Assembly (NCBI GenBank): GCA_018882625.1
Contig: VERO01000001.1
Coordinates: forward strand, 1 to 36,401
DNA: 36,401 bases
Direction of reading: 5' to 3'
Origin: Phycisphaerales bacterium
GTDB taxonomy: Bacteria; Planctomycetota; Phycisphaerae; Phycisphaerales; SM1A02
How positions within the stretch are numbered: the first letter of the stretch is position 1; the number at the start of each line of letters is the position of its first letter. Positions 17,119 through 25,390 of this stretch are shown here, in pieces. The position numbers and the translations under genes are program-made. The notes under the pieces were generated by a model. It was not told where the DNA came from. It did not search any database and saw nothing but the letters and a program-made list of their open reading frames with translations.

Positions 17119-17529
17119 TCAGCGCGCGAGCTCGAGCCTCAGCGACTCTCCGTCCACTGCATTCGCAGGCGTCACGTGCACGACCACGGTCGCCCTGCGC
17201 GGTGCGTCAGCGCCGGCGCGGAACAGCAGCTCCCACTCGCCGGCAGCGACCTTTCCCGCAATGCCTGTGCGCTCGGGCGCATCGGTGTCCGTCGCGCGCA
17301 TCCGCCATCCCATCTCAGCGGGAGCGTTGCCGGTTCCGGACGCCCGGTACTTGCGCTCCGGCAGGATCGCGGCACCGTGAATGTCGCGCGATGCCTCCCA
17401 TGCAGATCCGTCTGCGGACAGGCGCCATCCGCCTTGCGGCGGCATCATCCACCACCTCACGAGGAACGCGGAGCACATCGCCACAGCGATGGCCCCGCCA
17501 ATCAGCATGCCCTTGCCGCGAGCAGTCAT
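17119..17529 (-). CDS. Small membrane-anchored protein of unknown function
   Basis: The 136-residue product has one N-terminal transmembrane helix (about residues 8-26: MLIGGAIAVAMCSAFLV) followed by a soluble domain that looks all-beta, with WEASRDIHGA and a terminal ATVVVHVTP strand. I recognise no family. The ATG of MTARGKG is used; it lies 7 bases after a TACCCT -10-like motif, so it may be leaderless. The open frame continues far upstream but runs antisense through the OsmC-family gene. It is divergent from the OsmC gene. Confidence 0.65.
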   Translation of the reverse strand: MTARGKGMLIGGAIAVAMCSAFLVRWWMMPPQGGWRLSADGSAWEASRDIHGAAILPERKYRASGTGNAPAEMGWRMRATDTDAPERTGIAGKVAAGEWELLFRAGADAPRRATVVVHVTPANAVDGESLRLELAR

Positions 17530-17536
17530 CTGCGGC

Positions 17537-17553
17537 AGGGTAATCCTGATAAT
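17537..17553. promoter_or_regulatory. Divergent -10-like motifs between membrane protein and OsmC gene
   Basis: TACCCT (17542-17537, minus) lies 7 bases from the ATG at 17529. GATAAT (17548-17553, plus) points to the OsmC-family gene with a leader of about 47 bases. The motifs are adjacent, not overlapping. Confidence 0.35.
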
Positions 17554-17607
17554 GTCCCGAAGCTGCAGCGCCCCCGCAGGCGCTGGTGCAGAAGGAGACG
17601 CCCGCCC

Positions 17608-18018
17608 ATGGTCGAAGTCACTGTCCGCTACGAAGGCAACCTGCGCTGCAGCGCCACCCATGGGCCGTCGGGCACCGTCATTCTCACCGATGCCCCTGTC
17701 GACAACCACGGCAAGGGAGAGGCGTTTTCGCCCACCGACCTCCTTGCCGCGGCGCTGCCGTCGTGCATGATGACGATCATGGGGATCGTCGCGCAGCGTC
17801 ACGGCATCGCGCTCGAGGGCATGACGGCCACGACGCGCAAGGAGATGACCACCGAAGGTCCTCGGCGCATCAGGCGTCTCGTCACCACGATCCGCGTGCC
17901 TCTTCTGCCGACGCATCCTCACCGCGAGGCGCTCGAGCGCGCTGCGCACACCTGTCCCGTGCACAAGAGCCTCGGAGCCGAGGTTGACATGCCCGTCGAG
18001 TTCGTGTGGGCGGGGTAG
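17608..18018 (+). CDS. OsmC-family hydroperoxide-reductase-like protein
   Basis: The 136-residue product is an OsmC-fold protein, a family of thiol-dependent peroxide reductases. Both family cysteines are present, in ALPSCMMTIMG (about residue 53) and HTCPVHKSLG (about residue 114), each followed by the usual residues, and the PTDLLAAAL helix start is intact. It resembles the short YhfA/OsmC branch. A strong ribosome binding site AAGGAGA lies 10 bases before the ATG, unlike the leaderless-looking starts elsewhere in the window. The stop is followed after 7 bases by the dockerin-tailed secreted protein; that link may be accidental. Confidence 0.88.
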   Translation: MVEVTVRYEGNLRCSATHGPSGTVILTDAPVDNHGKGEAFSPTDLLAAALPSCMMTIMGIVAQRHGIALEGMTATTRKEMTTEGPRRIRRLVTTIRVPLLPTHPHREALERAAHTCPVHKSLGAEVDMPVEFVWAG

Positions 18019-18025
18019 GGGACGC

Positions 18026-19402
18026 ATGATGCGTCGCGCCCCACATCTGCAGTGTGCGTACGCGGCATGCGCGCTCGCACTGCTCGCGCCTGGGACCGTC
18101 GCGTCCGCAGACTTGCCGAAGTACCTGCCGCAGCTGCAGGCCCGCGTCAGCGGCTTCGATGGATTCAACCTGCCCACGGGCAGCTCGTTCTCGAGCGGCA
18201 CGCCTGACATCGACGACCAGGGGATCGTCGCGTTCCGCCTGATCGGGGTCGGGCTCACTGGCATAGGCGGCATGTGGGTCGGCGCGAACGGCAGCGGCAG
18301 CATCGTGTACCAGGCGCCGAGCGCCGATCCCGTGATCACGGATCCCGGCATTGCCGCTGGTGCGGTCGTCTTCGACCAGTACACGCTCCCCGGCTCTCAG
18401 GGGCTTCGCCGGTACAGCATCCTCACTGGTCAGACATCCGTCGCGATCCAGCCGGGCGGTGCCATCGGCGTGACGTACTTCGGCTCGCCCCAGGTGCTCG
18501 ATGATGGGCGCATCGGATTCCGCGCAACCATCGGGTCCAGCAACTACGCGCACGTGATTCACTCGGCAGGCACCTCGACGGTGATCGTGGGCACCCCAGC
18601 TGCGCAGCCTGGCAGCCCATACAGCTTTCTCTTCACGCCTTCGTTCAACCAGGCTGGACATGTGGCAAGCAAGGTCCAGCGTGCCGCCGGCGGCAACGAG
18701 ATCAGGATCTTCCGCATCGACGGCACCTCAACGCTGATCGCGTCGGACGCCGCCGCTGCACCAGGCTCCCCCTACACGGGCTTCGACAACAGCGTCGCGC
18801 TGACGAGCACCGGCGACGTCGCCTTCATCGCGAGCCTCGGTGGCGGGGTGCGCGGAGTGTTCCTCTCCAACGGAACCGCCACCTCGCAGATTGCGCGCAC
18901 GCAGGCCGGCCAGATCAACGAGATCGAGTTCTTTGCGCCCGCAGCGAGCGACACCGGGCTCGTCGCATTCCGGGGCCGCGATGGCGCAGGCAAGCGCTCC
19001 ATATTCGTAGGCGACGGCACTGAGCTGGTGCGCGTGGTCGGCGACGGTTCGCCAATGCCGAGCGACCTTGGAGACGCCAAAGTCGGCCGACCCGACACCA
19101 GTCCCGTCTTCGGCGGCAATCCGCGCATGAACGCGCGGGGCGACCTTGTGTTCGGATGCTCGATCATGCCGCTTGGAAGTTCCTCTGGAACGTGGGGCTC
19201 CGCGGTGTACGTGCTTCGCGCCCAGGAGCCCAGACGCCCCGCCGACATCAACGGTGACGGCACGGTCAACGGGCTCGACCTCACGGCGCTGCTCGCGGCA
19301 TGGGGCGCGTGCCCGACTGCGGGCGACTGCGCGGCTGATGTGGACGGCAGCGGCACTGTGGATGGCCTTGACCTCACCGCACTGCTCGCCGACTGGGGCT
19401 GA
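18026..19402 (+). CDS. Secreted repeat protein with C-terminal dockerin-like pair
   Basis: This 458-residue protein starts with a signal peptide (ALALLAPGTVASA). The middle has about seven repeats of 45-60 residues with the pattern (N/D)xxGxVAFxA ... GIF/IFVGDG ... V(V/I), for example DIDDQGIVAFRL, TSTGDVAFIA and SDTGLVAFRG; this looks like a beta-propeller and resembles the DUF7453-type secreted proteins. The C-terminus has two dockerin-like calcium loops, DINGDGTVNGLDL and DVDGSGTVDGLDL, each followed by LLA(A/D)WG. Dockerins normally bind cohesins; none is visible in this window. Start is the first of two adjacent ATGs with GGGGA upstream. Ligand unknown. Confidence 0.82.
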   Translation: MMRRAPHLQCAYAACALALLAPGTVASADLPKYLPQLQARVSGFDGFNLPTGSSFSSGTPDIDDQGIVAFRLIGVGLTGIGGMWVGANGSGSIVYQAPSADPVITDPGIAAGAVVFDQYTLPGSQGLRRYSILTGQTSVAIQPGGAIGVTYFGSPQVLDDGRIGFRATIGSSNYAHVIHSAGTSTVIVGTPAAQPGSPYSFLFTPSFNQAGHVASKVQRAAGGNEIRIFRIDGTSTLIASDAAAAPGSPYTGFDNSVALTSTGDVAFIASLGGGVRGVFLSNGTATSQIARTQAGQINEIEFFAPAASDTGLVAFRGRDGAGKRSIFVGDGTELVRVVGDGSPMPSDLGDAKVGRPDTSPVFGGNPRMNARGDLVFGCSIMPLGSSSGTWGSAVYVLRAQEPRRPADINGDGTVNGLDLTALLAAWGACPTAGDCAADVDGSGTVDGLDLTALLADWG

Positions 19403-19634
19403 GCGGCTACCCGCATCTCAGGGTGACGGTCGAGCACGCTGCGATGCAGCTGCGGGCGGTGCGGACTCGGTTCGGCGGCCTCCACGCGCCGCTGGAGCCG
19501 CCTGCACGGCTCCTTCACAGAACCCTAACGAAGGCATCACGTGACTTTGCGCGCGTGGGGCCCATGATGGCAGTGCGGGTTCCCTCCCGCGCGGTTCCTG
19601 TCCCTTTCCCTACACCCTTCCAGGATTCGACATC
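19403..19634. other. Intergenic region before PEP-CTERM-like gene
   Basis: No coding sequence is convincing here. Near the 3' end there is a pyrimidine-rich tract, a TACACC hexamer at 19611-19616 and an AGGA at 19622-19625, 9 bases before the ATG at 19635, which is the likely ribosome binding site. No good terminator hairpin is seen. Confidence 0.4.
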
Positions 19635-20372
19635 ATGAAGAGCTTCGCCACCACCGGCGCTATCGCCTCCATCGCCATCGCGGCCTCCGCAAGCGCACAG
19701 GGAATCATCACGCAGTGGACGTTCGAGGGTGACACAACCACCGCCACCACCGGATCGGGAGTCGCGTCCCTCATTGGGGGCACAACCGCCACATTTGGCA
19801 GCGGCAGTGGCGCGAGTCCGAACACTGGTCGCGCGTGGAACACCACGACGTACCAGGCCCAGGGCGCTGGGTCCGGCACCGCCGGCGTGCAGTTCCTCGT
19901 GGACACCACCGGCTACCAGGGCATACAGCTCTCGTTCGAACACCGCGCATCGGGAACCGCATCGCGCTGGGCACAGGTCGACTACACGCTCGATGGCGGC
20001 GCGAGCTGGGTCACCGGCTTCTGGAACAATGGCGGTGGACTGTCGCCGCATGACTCCTTCTACAGCTTCACGGTGGACTTCTCAGGCGTGGCGGGCGCGG
20101 GCAACAACGCGGGCTTTGGCGTCCGCATCGTCTCGATCTTCTCGCCGACCGCGTTCAACCAGAACGGCACCTTGGCCTTCGGCGCCAATGCGGCATACAT
20201 GCGCGCAAACGCAGATGCGCGGTACGCGCCTGATGCGGGAGTCGGCACGGGTAACTACGGCACCAGCGGCACCTGGCGCTTCGACAACGTGACCTTCACG
20301 CCCGCCCCCGGCGCGGTTGCGCTGCTCGGAGTCGCGGGGCTGCTCGGAACGCGCCGCCGCCGCGCCGCGTGA
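19635..20372 (+). CDS. PEP-CTERM-like surface protein
   Basis: The 245-residue product has a signal peptide (IAIAASASAQG) and a C-terminal sorting tail: PAPGAVALLGVAGLLG, then RRRR and two Ala. That is the PEP-CTERM plan (Pro-rich motif, hydrophobic helix, basic end) in the form common in Phycisphaerae. In other bacteria this tail is processed by exosortase; no exosortase is visible here. The body is Ser/Thr/Gly-rich and all-beta (QLSFEHRASGTASRW, VDYTLDGGASW, WRFDNVTFTP), like a lectin-type jelly roll. An AGGA ribosome site supports the start. The stop codon lies in a hairpin shared with the convergent gene. Confidence 0.82.
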   Translation: MKSFATTGAIASIAIAASASAQGIITQWTFEGDTTTATTGSGVASLIGGTTATFGSGSGASPNTGRAWNTTTYQAQGAGSGTAGVQFLVDTTGYQGIQLSFEHRASGTASRWAQVDYTLDGGASWVTGFWNNGGGLSPHDSFYSFTVDFSGVAGAGNNAGFGVRIVSIFSPTAFNQNGTLAFGANAAYMRANADARYAPDAGVGTGNYGTSGTWRFDNVTFTPAPGAVALLGVAGLLGTRRRRAA

Positions 20373-20387
20373 TGCGCACACGCATCA
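20370..20387. terminator. Hairpin containing both convergent stop codons
   Basis: TGATGCG (20370-20376), loop CACA, CGCATCA (20381-20387) form a perfect 7-base-pair hairpin. The plus-strand gene's TGA and the minus-strand gene's TGA (as TCA) are the outer ends of the two arms. There is no T tract, so it is a weak candidate for a two-way terminator. Confidence 0.35.
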
Positions 20388-20810
20388 GTGTGGCTGGGCA
20401 TGCATCGCGACGCGAAAGTCGCGTGAGCTGGACGATGCCTTGAATTCGAGGTCCCTCTGCTCAAGAGGCGCGAGCGTGACAATCTCACGGGACGGAACCT
20501 CGAAGTCCTGCACAGGATCACCGCTCGCATCGAGCCAGATGACCCCGACCCACACGGTCGCGGGCGATGCAGTGATGTTGCGCACAGTCACCATCCCAGT
20601 CAGGCCCTCGCGATCAATCCGCCGAATCGACTCGACGCGCACGGCACCGACGGAAGTCGGCCGCACCGGCTGCGAACCCAGCACGAGCATCGCCCCATCA
20701 GCCGAGCTGCCCGGTACGCGATGGACAGGTTGATGCGATGCGCATCCGGCCACCAGGCATACGGCCGTGAGGCCCGTCGCCACCAGAGCATCCCCGAATC
20801 GATTCGTCAT
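20385..20810 (-). CDS. YcfL-like lipoprotein (DUF1425 style)
   Basis: The 141-residue product has a lipoprotein signal with lipobox LVAGC, lipidated Cys at residue 23. The mature domain has the order of DUF1425/YcfL proteins: MVTVRNITASPATVWVGVIWLD, DASGDPV, then VTLAPLEQRDLEFKA, a compact beta sandwich of unknown role, often near the penicillin-binding-protein activator LpoB in proteobacteria; no such partner is seen here. The ATG of MTNRFGD is chosen because GGAGGG lies 8 bases upstream and the signal peptide starts there; the open frame continues 25 codons further. Family assignment is moderate, lipoprotein call strong. Confidence 0.78.
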   Translation of the reverse strand: MTNRFGDALVATGLTAVCLVAGCASHQPVHRVPGSSADGAMLVLGSQPVRPTSVGAVRVESIRRIDREGLTGMVTVRNITASPATVWVGVIWLDASGDPVQDFEVPSREIVTLAPLEQRDLEFKASSSSRDFRVAMHAQPH

Positions 20811-20984
20811 ACGTTGACCCTCCGTGACTGAACCATACTCTTGCCGAATGGCATGCGCGAACGATTGCGCATCAAAACCCTCCAAATGACCCCCTCACGT
20901 GGCGCAAGCGATACGCACCATTGAAAAGACCAATAACCCGCCCCGTGGATCCATTGCGCGGGCTGGGCCTGCGAGCGCCTTGGT

Positions 20985-21725
20985 TCAGCTGCTGCCTTCC
21001 CTCATGCGGTCCACGCCCTGCGGGAACGGGTAGCGCGCAAAGACCCCGGTGTGCGGGAAGTCCCACGCCGACACCGGCGGGTAGAAGTCGCCCTGATACC
21101 CCGCGTCGTACATCGCCTTGAGCACGGCCTCGCTGCTGGGCTCGCGACCGTTGTGGTCGAGCAGCCTGTTGCTCTTGGCGCCGAGGAACGAGATGGTCGC
21201 GACAGGGGTGCGGTCCGCGCGACCATCAAGCATGTGGCTGACCGTGCGGAATCCCCGGTAGATGTCCTCGAGCGTGAAGTGATCGCGGCCATGGGGCCGG
21301 AGCAGCGCGAGCACCAGCAGCCGGTCGAGGTCGAACTTCAGCACGTACGGCTCGCGGTCCTCCTTGGCGTGCACGTTGACTGCGGAGCGGAAGACCTTGG
21401 CGTAGCTCGTCGCGGACGCAAGCGTCCACTGGCTCGTGGGAATCAGCTTGAGGATCTCGCCGAGCACGCCATGCGAATTGTCAGCGTCGTTCACTCCGCA
21501 GATCAGCGTGCGGTAGTGGCCCTCCACCACGTCATCGAGCAGATGGTGGCCCCACATGATGCGGATGCGCCGCGTGGCATTCGCCGTGCGCGGATCGCCA
21601 GACGGCAGGATCGTCACCTTCGGCCCCTCGGACGGCACCTCCACCAGCCGGTCGCCATCGCCCTCGTACAGCCTCACCGCATGTGTGCCCGAAGGTCCCT
21701 TCGCCGGATTCGCCTTGCTGCTCAT
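20985..21725 (-). CDS. Conserved-looking protein of unknown function
   Basis: This 246-residue soluble protein is not recognised. It has no signal peptide or membrane segment, a single Cys (LICGVND) and a dense set of charged and aromatic residues (WGHHLLDD, HFTLEDIYRGFRTVSHM, DFYPPVSAWDFPHTG) typical of a real folded domain. The N-terminal 30 residues look flexible. The start is ATG 21725, exactly 6 bases after a GATACT -10-like motif, so it is probably leaderless. It is divergent from the kinase-fold fusion gene, with 122 bases between starts. No neighbour suggests a role. Confidence 0.75.
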   Translation of the reverse strand: MSSKANPAKGPSGTHAVRLYEGDGDRLVEVPSEGPKVTILPSGDPRTANATRRIRIMWGHHLLDDVVEGHYRTLICGVNDADNSHGVLGEILKLIPTSQWTLASATSYAKVFRSAVNVHAKEDREPYVLKFDLDRLLVLALLRPHGRDHFTLEDIYRGFRTVSHMLDGRADRTPVATISFLGAKSNRLLDHNGREPSSEAVLKAMYDAGYQGDFYPPVSAWDFPHTGVFARYPFPQGVDRMREGSS

Positions 21726-21731
21726 GGCGCC

Positions 21732-21737
21732 AGTATC
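21732..21737 (-). promoter_or_regulatory. -10-like GATACT, leaderless spacing
   Basis: GATACT on the minus strand is followed by 6 bases and the ATG at 21725. The same hexamer appears at 8463-8458. No -35 was recognised. Confidence 0.4.
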
Positions 21738-21803
21738 GCATGGTTGCGCGACTCATGCAGCGGTTCGATGGCTGAGTATGAAGGGCACGCCTGCGGCCGG
21801 ATC

Positions 21804-21809
21804 TAGACT
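21804..21809 (+). promoter_or_regulatory. -10-like TAGACT before kinase fusion gene
   Basis: TAGACT in a TCTAGACTGG context lies 38 bases before the ATG at 21848, giving a leader of about 32 bases. There is no ribosome binding site of note before that ATG. Confidence 0.35.
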
Positions 21810-21847
21810 GGCTGCCCGGCGCGGGACACGTCCGCGGCCGCACGGCA

Positions 21848-23494
21848 ATGGCAGGCGCGATCACCCAGCACGAGCTCGTCGGCGCCCTCAGGGATCCGGT
21901 CGCGCTGGGCTGCGCGCAGGGCACTCCAGTGGATGTGGTGCACACCCACGCGTCGACGGTGCTGCTGTGCGGGGACCGTGCCTGGAAGCTCAAGAAGCCC
22001 GTGCAACTCGGGTTCCTCGACTTCTCCACGCTCGAGCGCCGCCGCGCGGACTGCGATCGCGAGATCGCGCTCAACCGTCGCCTAGCTCCTGAGATCTACC
22101 TCGGCCTGAGCGCCGTGGTGCGACGCGGCGCGGCGCTGCGGATGGTGGATGCACCCGTCGCTGTCGAGGAAGCCGTCGAGTGGGCCGTCCGGATGCGCCG
22201 GATGCCTGCCGATGGCATGCTGGACCGGCTCGTGCCGCGCGGCGGAGTGACTGCGCAGCACGTGCGCGAGTTCGCCCGTCGTCTCGCGGACTTCCATGCG
22301 AGTGCAGGGCCTGCCGTTGTGGCCCAAGACCACGGATCCGTGGAGCAGCTGGCAGATCGCCTGCGCAGCAACCTTGAGCGGCTCGCGCGCGGCGCTCTGT
22401 CGGCCCGTGGCGCGAAGGGCAGAGATGGCGGCCGGGCGGGGGATGCAGACATGCCCCTTCAGCAGGAGTTCGTCGATGCGCTGCGCCAGTCGGCCGAGCG
22501 GCTACTGGTGCGGGTGGCGCCGTTGCTGCACGAGCGCCGCGCACAGGGACGCGTGCGCGATGGCCATGGCGACCTGCATGCACGCAATCTGTGCATGATC
22601 GACGGGACCATCACCGCATACGACTGCCTCGAGTTCGACGACTCGCTCCGATGCGCGGACGTCGCCGCCGATGTCGGATTTCTCGCGATGGACCTCGCGC
22701 GCCTAGGCCGCAGTGACCTGGCCCAAGAGTTCGTCGCCGAGTACGCGAGGGCTAGCGGGGACAGCGGCATCGCAGAGCCTGTGCAGCTCTTCAGCGTCCA
22801 CTATGCCATCGTGAGGGCGATGGTGGAGTCGATCCGCCTGGACCAGGCCGATATGTCGCTCACCGAGCGTCCCGCAGTCGTCCGCGCGATCCGCGAGTTC
22901 GCCATGCTTGCAGCGGGATACGCGGTCGAGCCAGCCACCGTGATCATGATGGGGCTGCCCGCGACCGGCAAGAGCACGCTTGGCCGTGCGCTGGCTGGCC
23001 ACCTTCGCGCTCGGATCATCGAGAGCGACCGCATCCGCAAGGAGCTGCACGGCATCGCGCCGACCGCGAGGGGCACCCCTGAGATGTACAGCGCCGCCGC
23101 CACGGCGCTCACGTACGCCGAGCTTGCGAACAGGGCGCAATCCGCCGCCGGCTCGGTGGTGATCGATGCGTCGCACCACGCGAGGGCTGGTCGAGCGTCG
23201 TCGGTCGCGGCAGCCGCCGGGCGCAGCGGCCCATGGCTGCTGCTCGAGGTCGACGCGGATCGCGCCACGATCGAGGCGCGCATGCAGCAGCGTGCACGGG
23301 ACGCGTCGAGTGTCTCGGATGCCACGCTGGATGTGCACGAGAGGCTCCTAGGGCGGCGCGAGGCTCCTGAGGAGGTGGATCCGCAGCACCGGCTCCGTGT
23401 GGTCAGCCGCGACGGCGACGGGTGGATCGACGACGCGTGCCAGCGGGCGCTGGCCCATTTGATGTTGTGTCGGGACTCCGATGGCGTACCTTGA
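21848..23494 (+). CDS. Aminoglycoside-phosphotransferase-like and P-loop kinase fusion
   Basis: This 548-residue protein fuses two phosphotransfer domains. Residues about 1-350 resemble the aminoglycoside-phosphotransferase (APH) fold: the catalytic loop H240-G-D242-L-H-x-x-N247 and the following metal motif region YDCLEFD. Residues about 365-530 are a small P-loop kinase-like domain with Walker A GLPATGKST (K375) and the ESDRIRKEL segment, like the COG0645-type ATPases. This fusion is a known family (COG2187 plus COG0645) of unsettled function; antibiotic resistance is not implied. The ATG has no clear ribosome site. Its last codons carry the -10 motif of the next gene. Confidence 0.87.
   Translation: MAGAITQHELVGALRDPVALGCAQGTPVDVVHTHASTVLLCGDRAWKLKKPVQLGFLDFSTLERRRADCDREIALNRRLAPEIYLGLSAVVRRGAALRMVDAPVAVEEAVEWAVRMRRMPADGMLDRLVPRGGVTAQHVREFARRLADFHASAGPAVVAQDHGSVEQLADRLRSNLERLARGALSARGAKGRDGGRAGDADMPLQQEFVDALRQSAERLLVRVAPLLHERRAQGRVRDGHGDLHARNLCMIDGTITAYDCLEFDDSLRCADVAADVGFLAMDLARLGRSDLAQEFVAEYARASGDSGIAEPVQLFSVHYAIVRAMVESIRLDQADMSLTERPAVVRAIREFAMLAAGYAVEPATVIMMGLPATGKSTLGRALAGHLRARIIESDRIRKELHGIAPTARGTPEMYSAAATALTYAELANRAQSAAGSVVIDASHHARAGRASSVAAAAGRSGPWLLLEVDADRATIEARMQQRARDASSVSDATLDVHERLLGRREAPEEVDPQHRLRVVSRDGDGWIDDACQRALAHLMLCRDSDGVP
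23465..23492 (+). promoter_or_regulatory. Promoter-like pair inside upstream gene end
   Basis: TTGTGT (23465-23470), a 16-base spacer and TACCTT (23487-23492), then 6 bases to the ATG at 23499. The promoter would lie within the last codons of the kinase fusion gene and give a leaderless message for the dockerin-tailed hydrolase. Confidence 0.45.
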
Positions 23495-23498
23495 GGCC

Positions 23499-25058
23499 AT
23501 GCGTGATGCGATCGTCCCTTGGCGGATCGTGAGCAGCCTCGTCGCGGCTGCGGCATGCGGCACCGCGCTTGCGGGCAGCGTGCCCACGACCACCGTCATC
23601 GTCCACGGCTTCTCGCCGAGCGGAAAGGGCGCGTGGGTGCAGGCGACCGCGTCCGCGGTGATCGCGCGGGTTGGTGGTCAGGGCACCGTGTACCGCTACC
23701 AGGATGAGTTCGGCGCGTGGACCCGTGTGCCTGGCATCGGCAACGGGAGCGCCGACCACATCGTGCTCATCTTCAACTGGGATGCGGACTCCGGGGGTGC
23801 GGAGGAGGGTCCCAACCTTGGTTACGTGCAGGCCGCGGGCGATGCCCTGCACGCCACGATGCGCGATGCCACGTACGCGCCAGGCTCATCTGGCCCAGCC
23901 GACCTGGTCACCGGACGCGCATCGCACTTCATCGGCCACAGCCGAGGTGCCTGCCTGATCAGCGAGGCGATCCTCAGGCTTGGCGTCGCGGGTATCGCCG
24001 TGGACCAGATGACGACCCTCGACCCGCATCCGGTCAACGGCACGCTCGACGCGCGCTACAACCTCAACTGGGGCGATCCTGTGCCCCAGCGCTGGAGCAA
24101 CGTCGCGTGGGCCGACAACTACTGGCGCGCAGACGGCGGTGGTCTCCTCAACGGCCTCGACTTCGACGGCATGCCGCTCGACAACGTGCTCAACGTGCAG
24201 CTCTCCGAGTCCCTGCTGAACTGCTGTGCGTACTCGTTCTCGCACTCCGATGTGCACCTGTGGTACTTCGGGACCATCAGCCTTGCGACGGGCGCGAGCA
24301 ACGGCGAGGAGACGGTCACGGCGCAGATGCGCAGCAGCTGGTGGCCTGAGGGCGCCGCGAACGTCGGATTCGCGCGAAGCGCGATCGGTGGCGCTGCTCG
24401 GCCCACGATCTCGCCGGGCATTGCGCCAAATCCGGCGCTTGCCCCCATCCTCCACAACGGCAACTTCGTTGGCGGCACGCGCGCGGGCTGGGCCATGCAC
24501 GGCGGATCCGGCGCCACGCTGCAGAGCGAATCGGGCAACTGGTTCGCCCGGCTCTCGTCAGCGCGGCCGCAGCTGACGCACAACCGCTCGTACCTGCCCG
24601 CGCCGCGCGACCCGTCGCGGCCGGTGCAGCTCTCGATGGCCGTGCGGCGCAGCGGCGCTGCCGGGTCAGGCGATGCGCTGCGTGTCGAGATCCAGGGAGC
24701 TGGTGACGAGACGGCAACGCCGGTACCTGGCGCATCGTGGCCGGTGTCCTCGCTGGGCACCTCCTTCGCAGGCGTCACCGTGCCCATCCCGCCCGAGCTG
24801 TGCGGCATGACTGCACGTCTCCACGTCGTGCTTGACGGCGGAGGCAATGGCATCGCATCCAATGTGGACATCGACGACATCGTGATCACCGTGCCGCCGC
24901 GCGCAGCGGACCTCAATGGAGACCTTCGGGTTGATGGCACGGACCTCGGTGCGCTGCTCGCGGCGTGGGGCCCATGCTCGGGCTGCCCGGCGGACATCAA
25001 CGGTGACGGGTCCGTCAACGCCATCGATCTCGCGGCGCTGCTTGCCGCATTGGGCTGA
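23499..25058 (+). CDS. Secreted alpha/beta hydrolase with dockerin-like tail
   Basis: The 519-residue protein has a signal peptide (AAAACGTALAGS) followed by an alpha/beta-hydrolase domain: the oxyanion strand TTVIVHGFSPSG, the nucleophile elbow GHSRG with S148, an acid candidate in LDPHP, and a late His in SHSDVHLWYFG (H249 or H253). This is the lipase/esterase plan; the substrate is unknown. About residues 325-465 form a carbohydrate-binding-like beta domain (NGNFVGGTRAGWAM start). The end has two dockerin-like loops, DLNGDLRVDGTDL and DINGDGSVNAIDL, each with LLAA(W/L)G. The start at 23499 is chosen over ATG 23481 because of the signal peptide and the -10 spacing. Confidence 0.82.
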   Translation: MRDAIVPWRIVSSLVAAAACGTALAGSVPTTTVIVHGFSPSGKGAWVQATASAVIARVGGQGTVYRYQDEFGAWTRVPGIGNGSADHIVLIFNWDADSGGAEEGPNLGYVQAAGDALHATMRDATYAPGSSGPADLVTGRASHFIGHSRGACLISEAILRLGVAGIAVDQMTTLDPHPVNGTLDARYNLNWGDPVPQRWSNVAWADNYWRADGGGLLNGLDFDGMPLDNVLNVQLSESLLNCCAYSFSHSDVHLWYFGTISLATGASNGEETVTAQMRSSWWPEGAANVGFARSAIGGAARPTISPGIAPNPALAPILHNGNFVGGTRAGWAMHGGSGATLQSESGNWFARLSSARPQLTHNRSYLPAPRDPSRPVQLSMAVRRSGAAGSGDALRVEIQGAGDETATPVPGASWPVSSLGTSFAGVTVPIPPELCGMTARLHVVLDGGGNGIASNVDIDDIVITVPPRAADLNGDLRVDGTDLGALLAAWGPCSGCPADINGDGSVNAIDLAALLAALG

Positions 25059-25060
25059 GC

Positions 25061-25387
25061 GTGACCAGTCGTGCGCGATTGCGCGGCAAGCCCCTGGTCG
25101 CGAAGGCCCCGGTCGCAAACGCACGGCCTGTCGAGCCGTCGCTCGCCGACCTCCGCAACGTCGGTCCCGCAACGGTCACGGACCTCTCGAAGCTGGGCAT
25201 CCGCTCTGTGCGCCAACTGGCGACCCAGGATGCGTTCGAGCTCTACGAGAGGCTCTGCAGGATCACGCGGCAGCGCCACGATCCCTGCGTGATCGACGTG
25301 TTCATGTCGGCCATCGACCAGGCTCGCGGCGGCAAGGCCCGTCCCTGGTGGCACTACACGCCGCAGCGCAAGCGCCGCATGGCGTAG
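25061..25387 (+). CDS. Cdd1-type helix-hairpin-helix protein
   Basis: The 108-residue product matches the small 'pathogenicity locus Cdd1' family: ADLRNVGPATVTDLSKLGI is a helix-hairpin-helix core, and the tail YERLCRITRQRHDPCVIDVF ... PWWHYTP carries the family's conserved Cys pair and WW. The fold suggests nucleic-acid or protein binding, but the role is not established. It begins with GTG 2 bases after the stop of the dockerin-tailed hydrolase and ends 3 bases before the stop of the convergent SGNH gene. The N-terminal 25 residues are basic and probably disordered. Confidence 0.83.
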   Translation: MTSRARLRGKPLVAKAPVANARPVEPSLADLRNVGPATVTDLSKLGIRSVRQLATQDAFELYERLCRITRQRHDPCVIDVFMSAIDQARGGKARPWWHYTPQRKRRMA

Positions 25388-25390
25388 CGC

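Noticed and set aside
21848..23494. Aminoglycoside resistance gene
   Set aside because: The fusion with a P-loop domain marks a housekeeping-type family, not known resistance enzymes.
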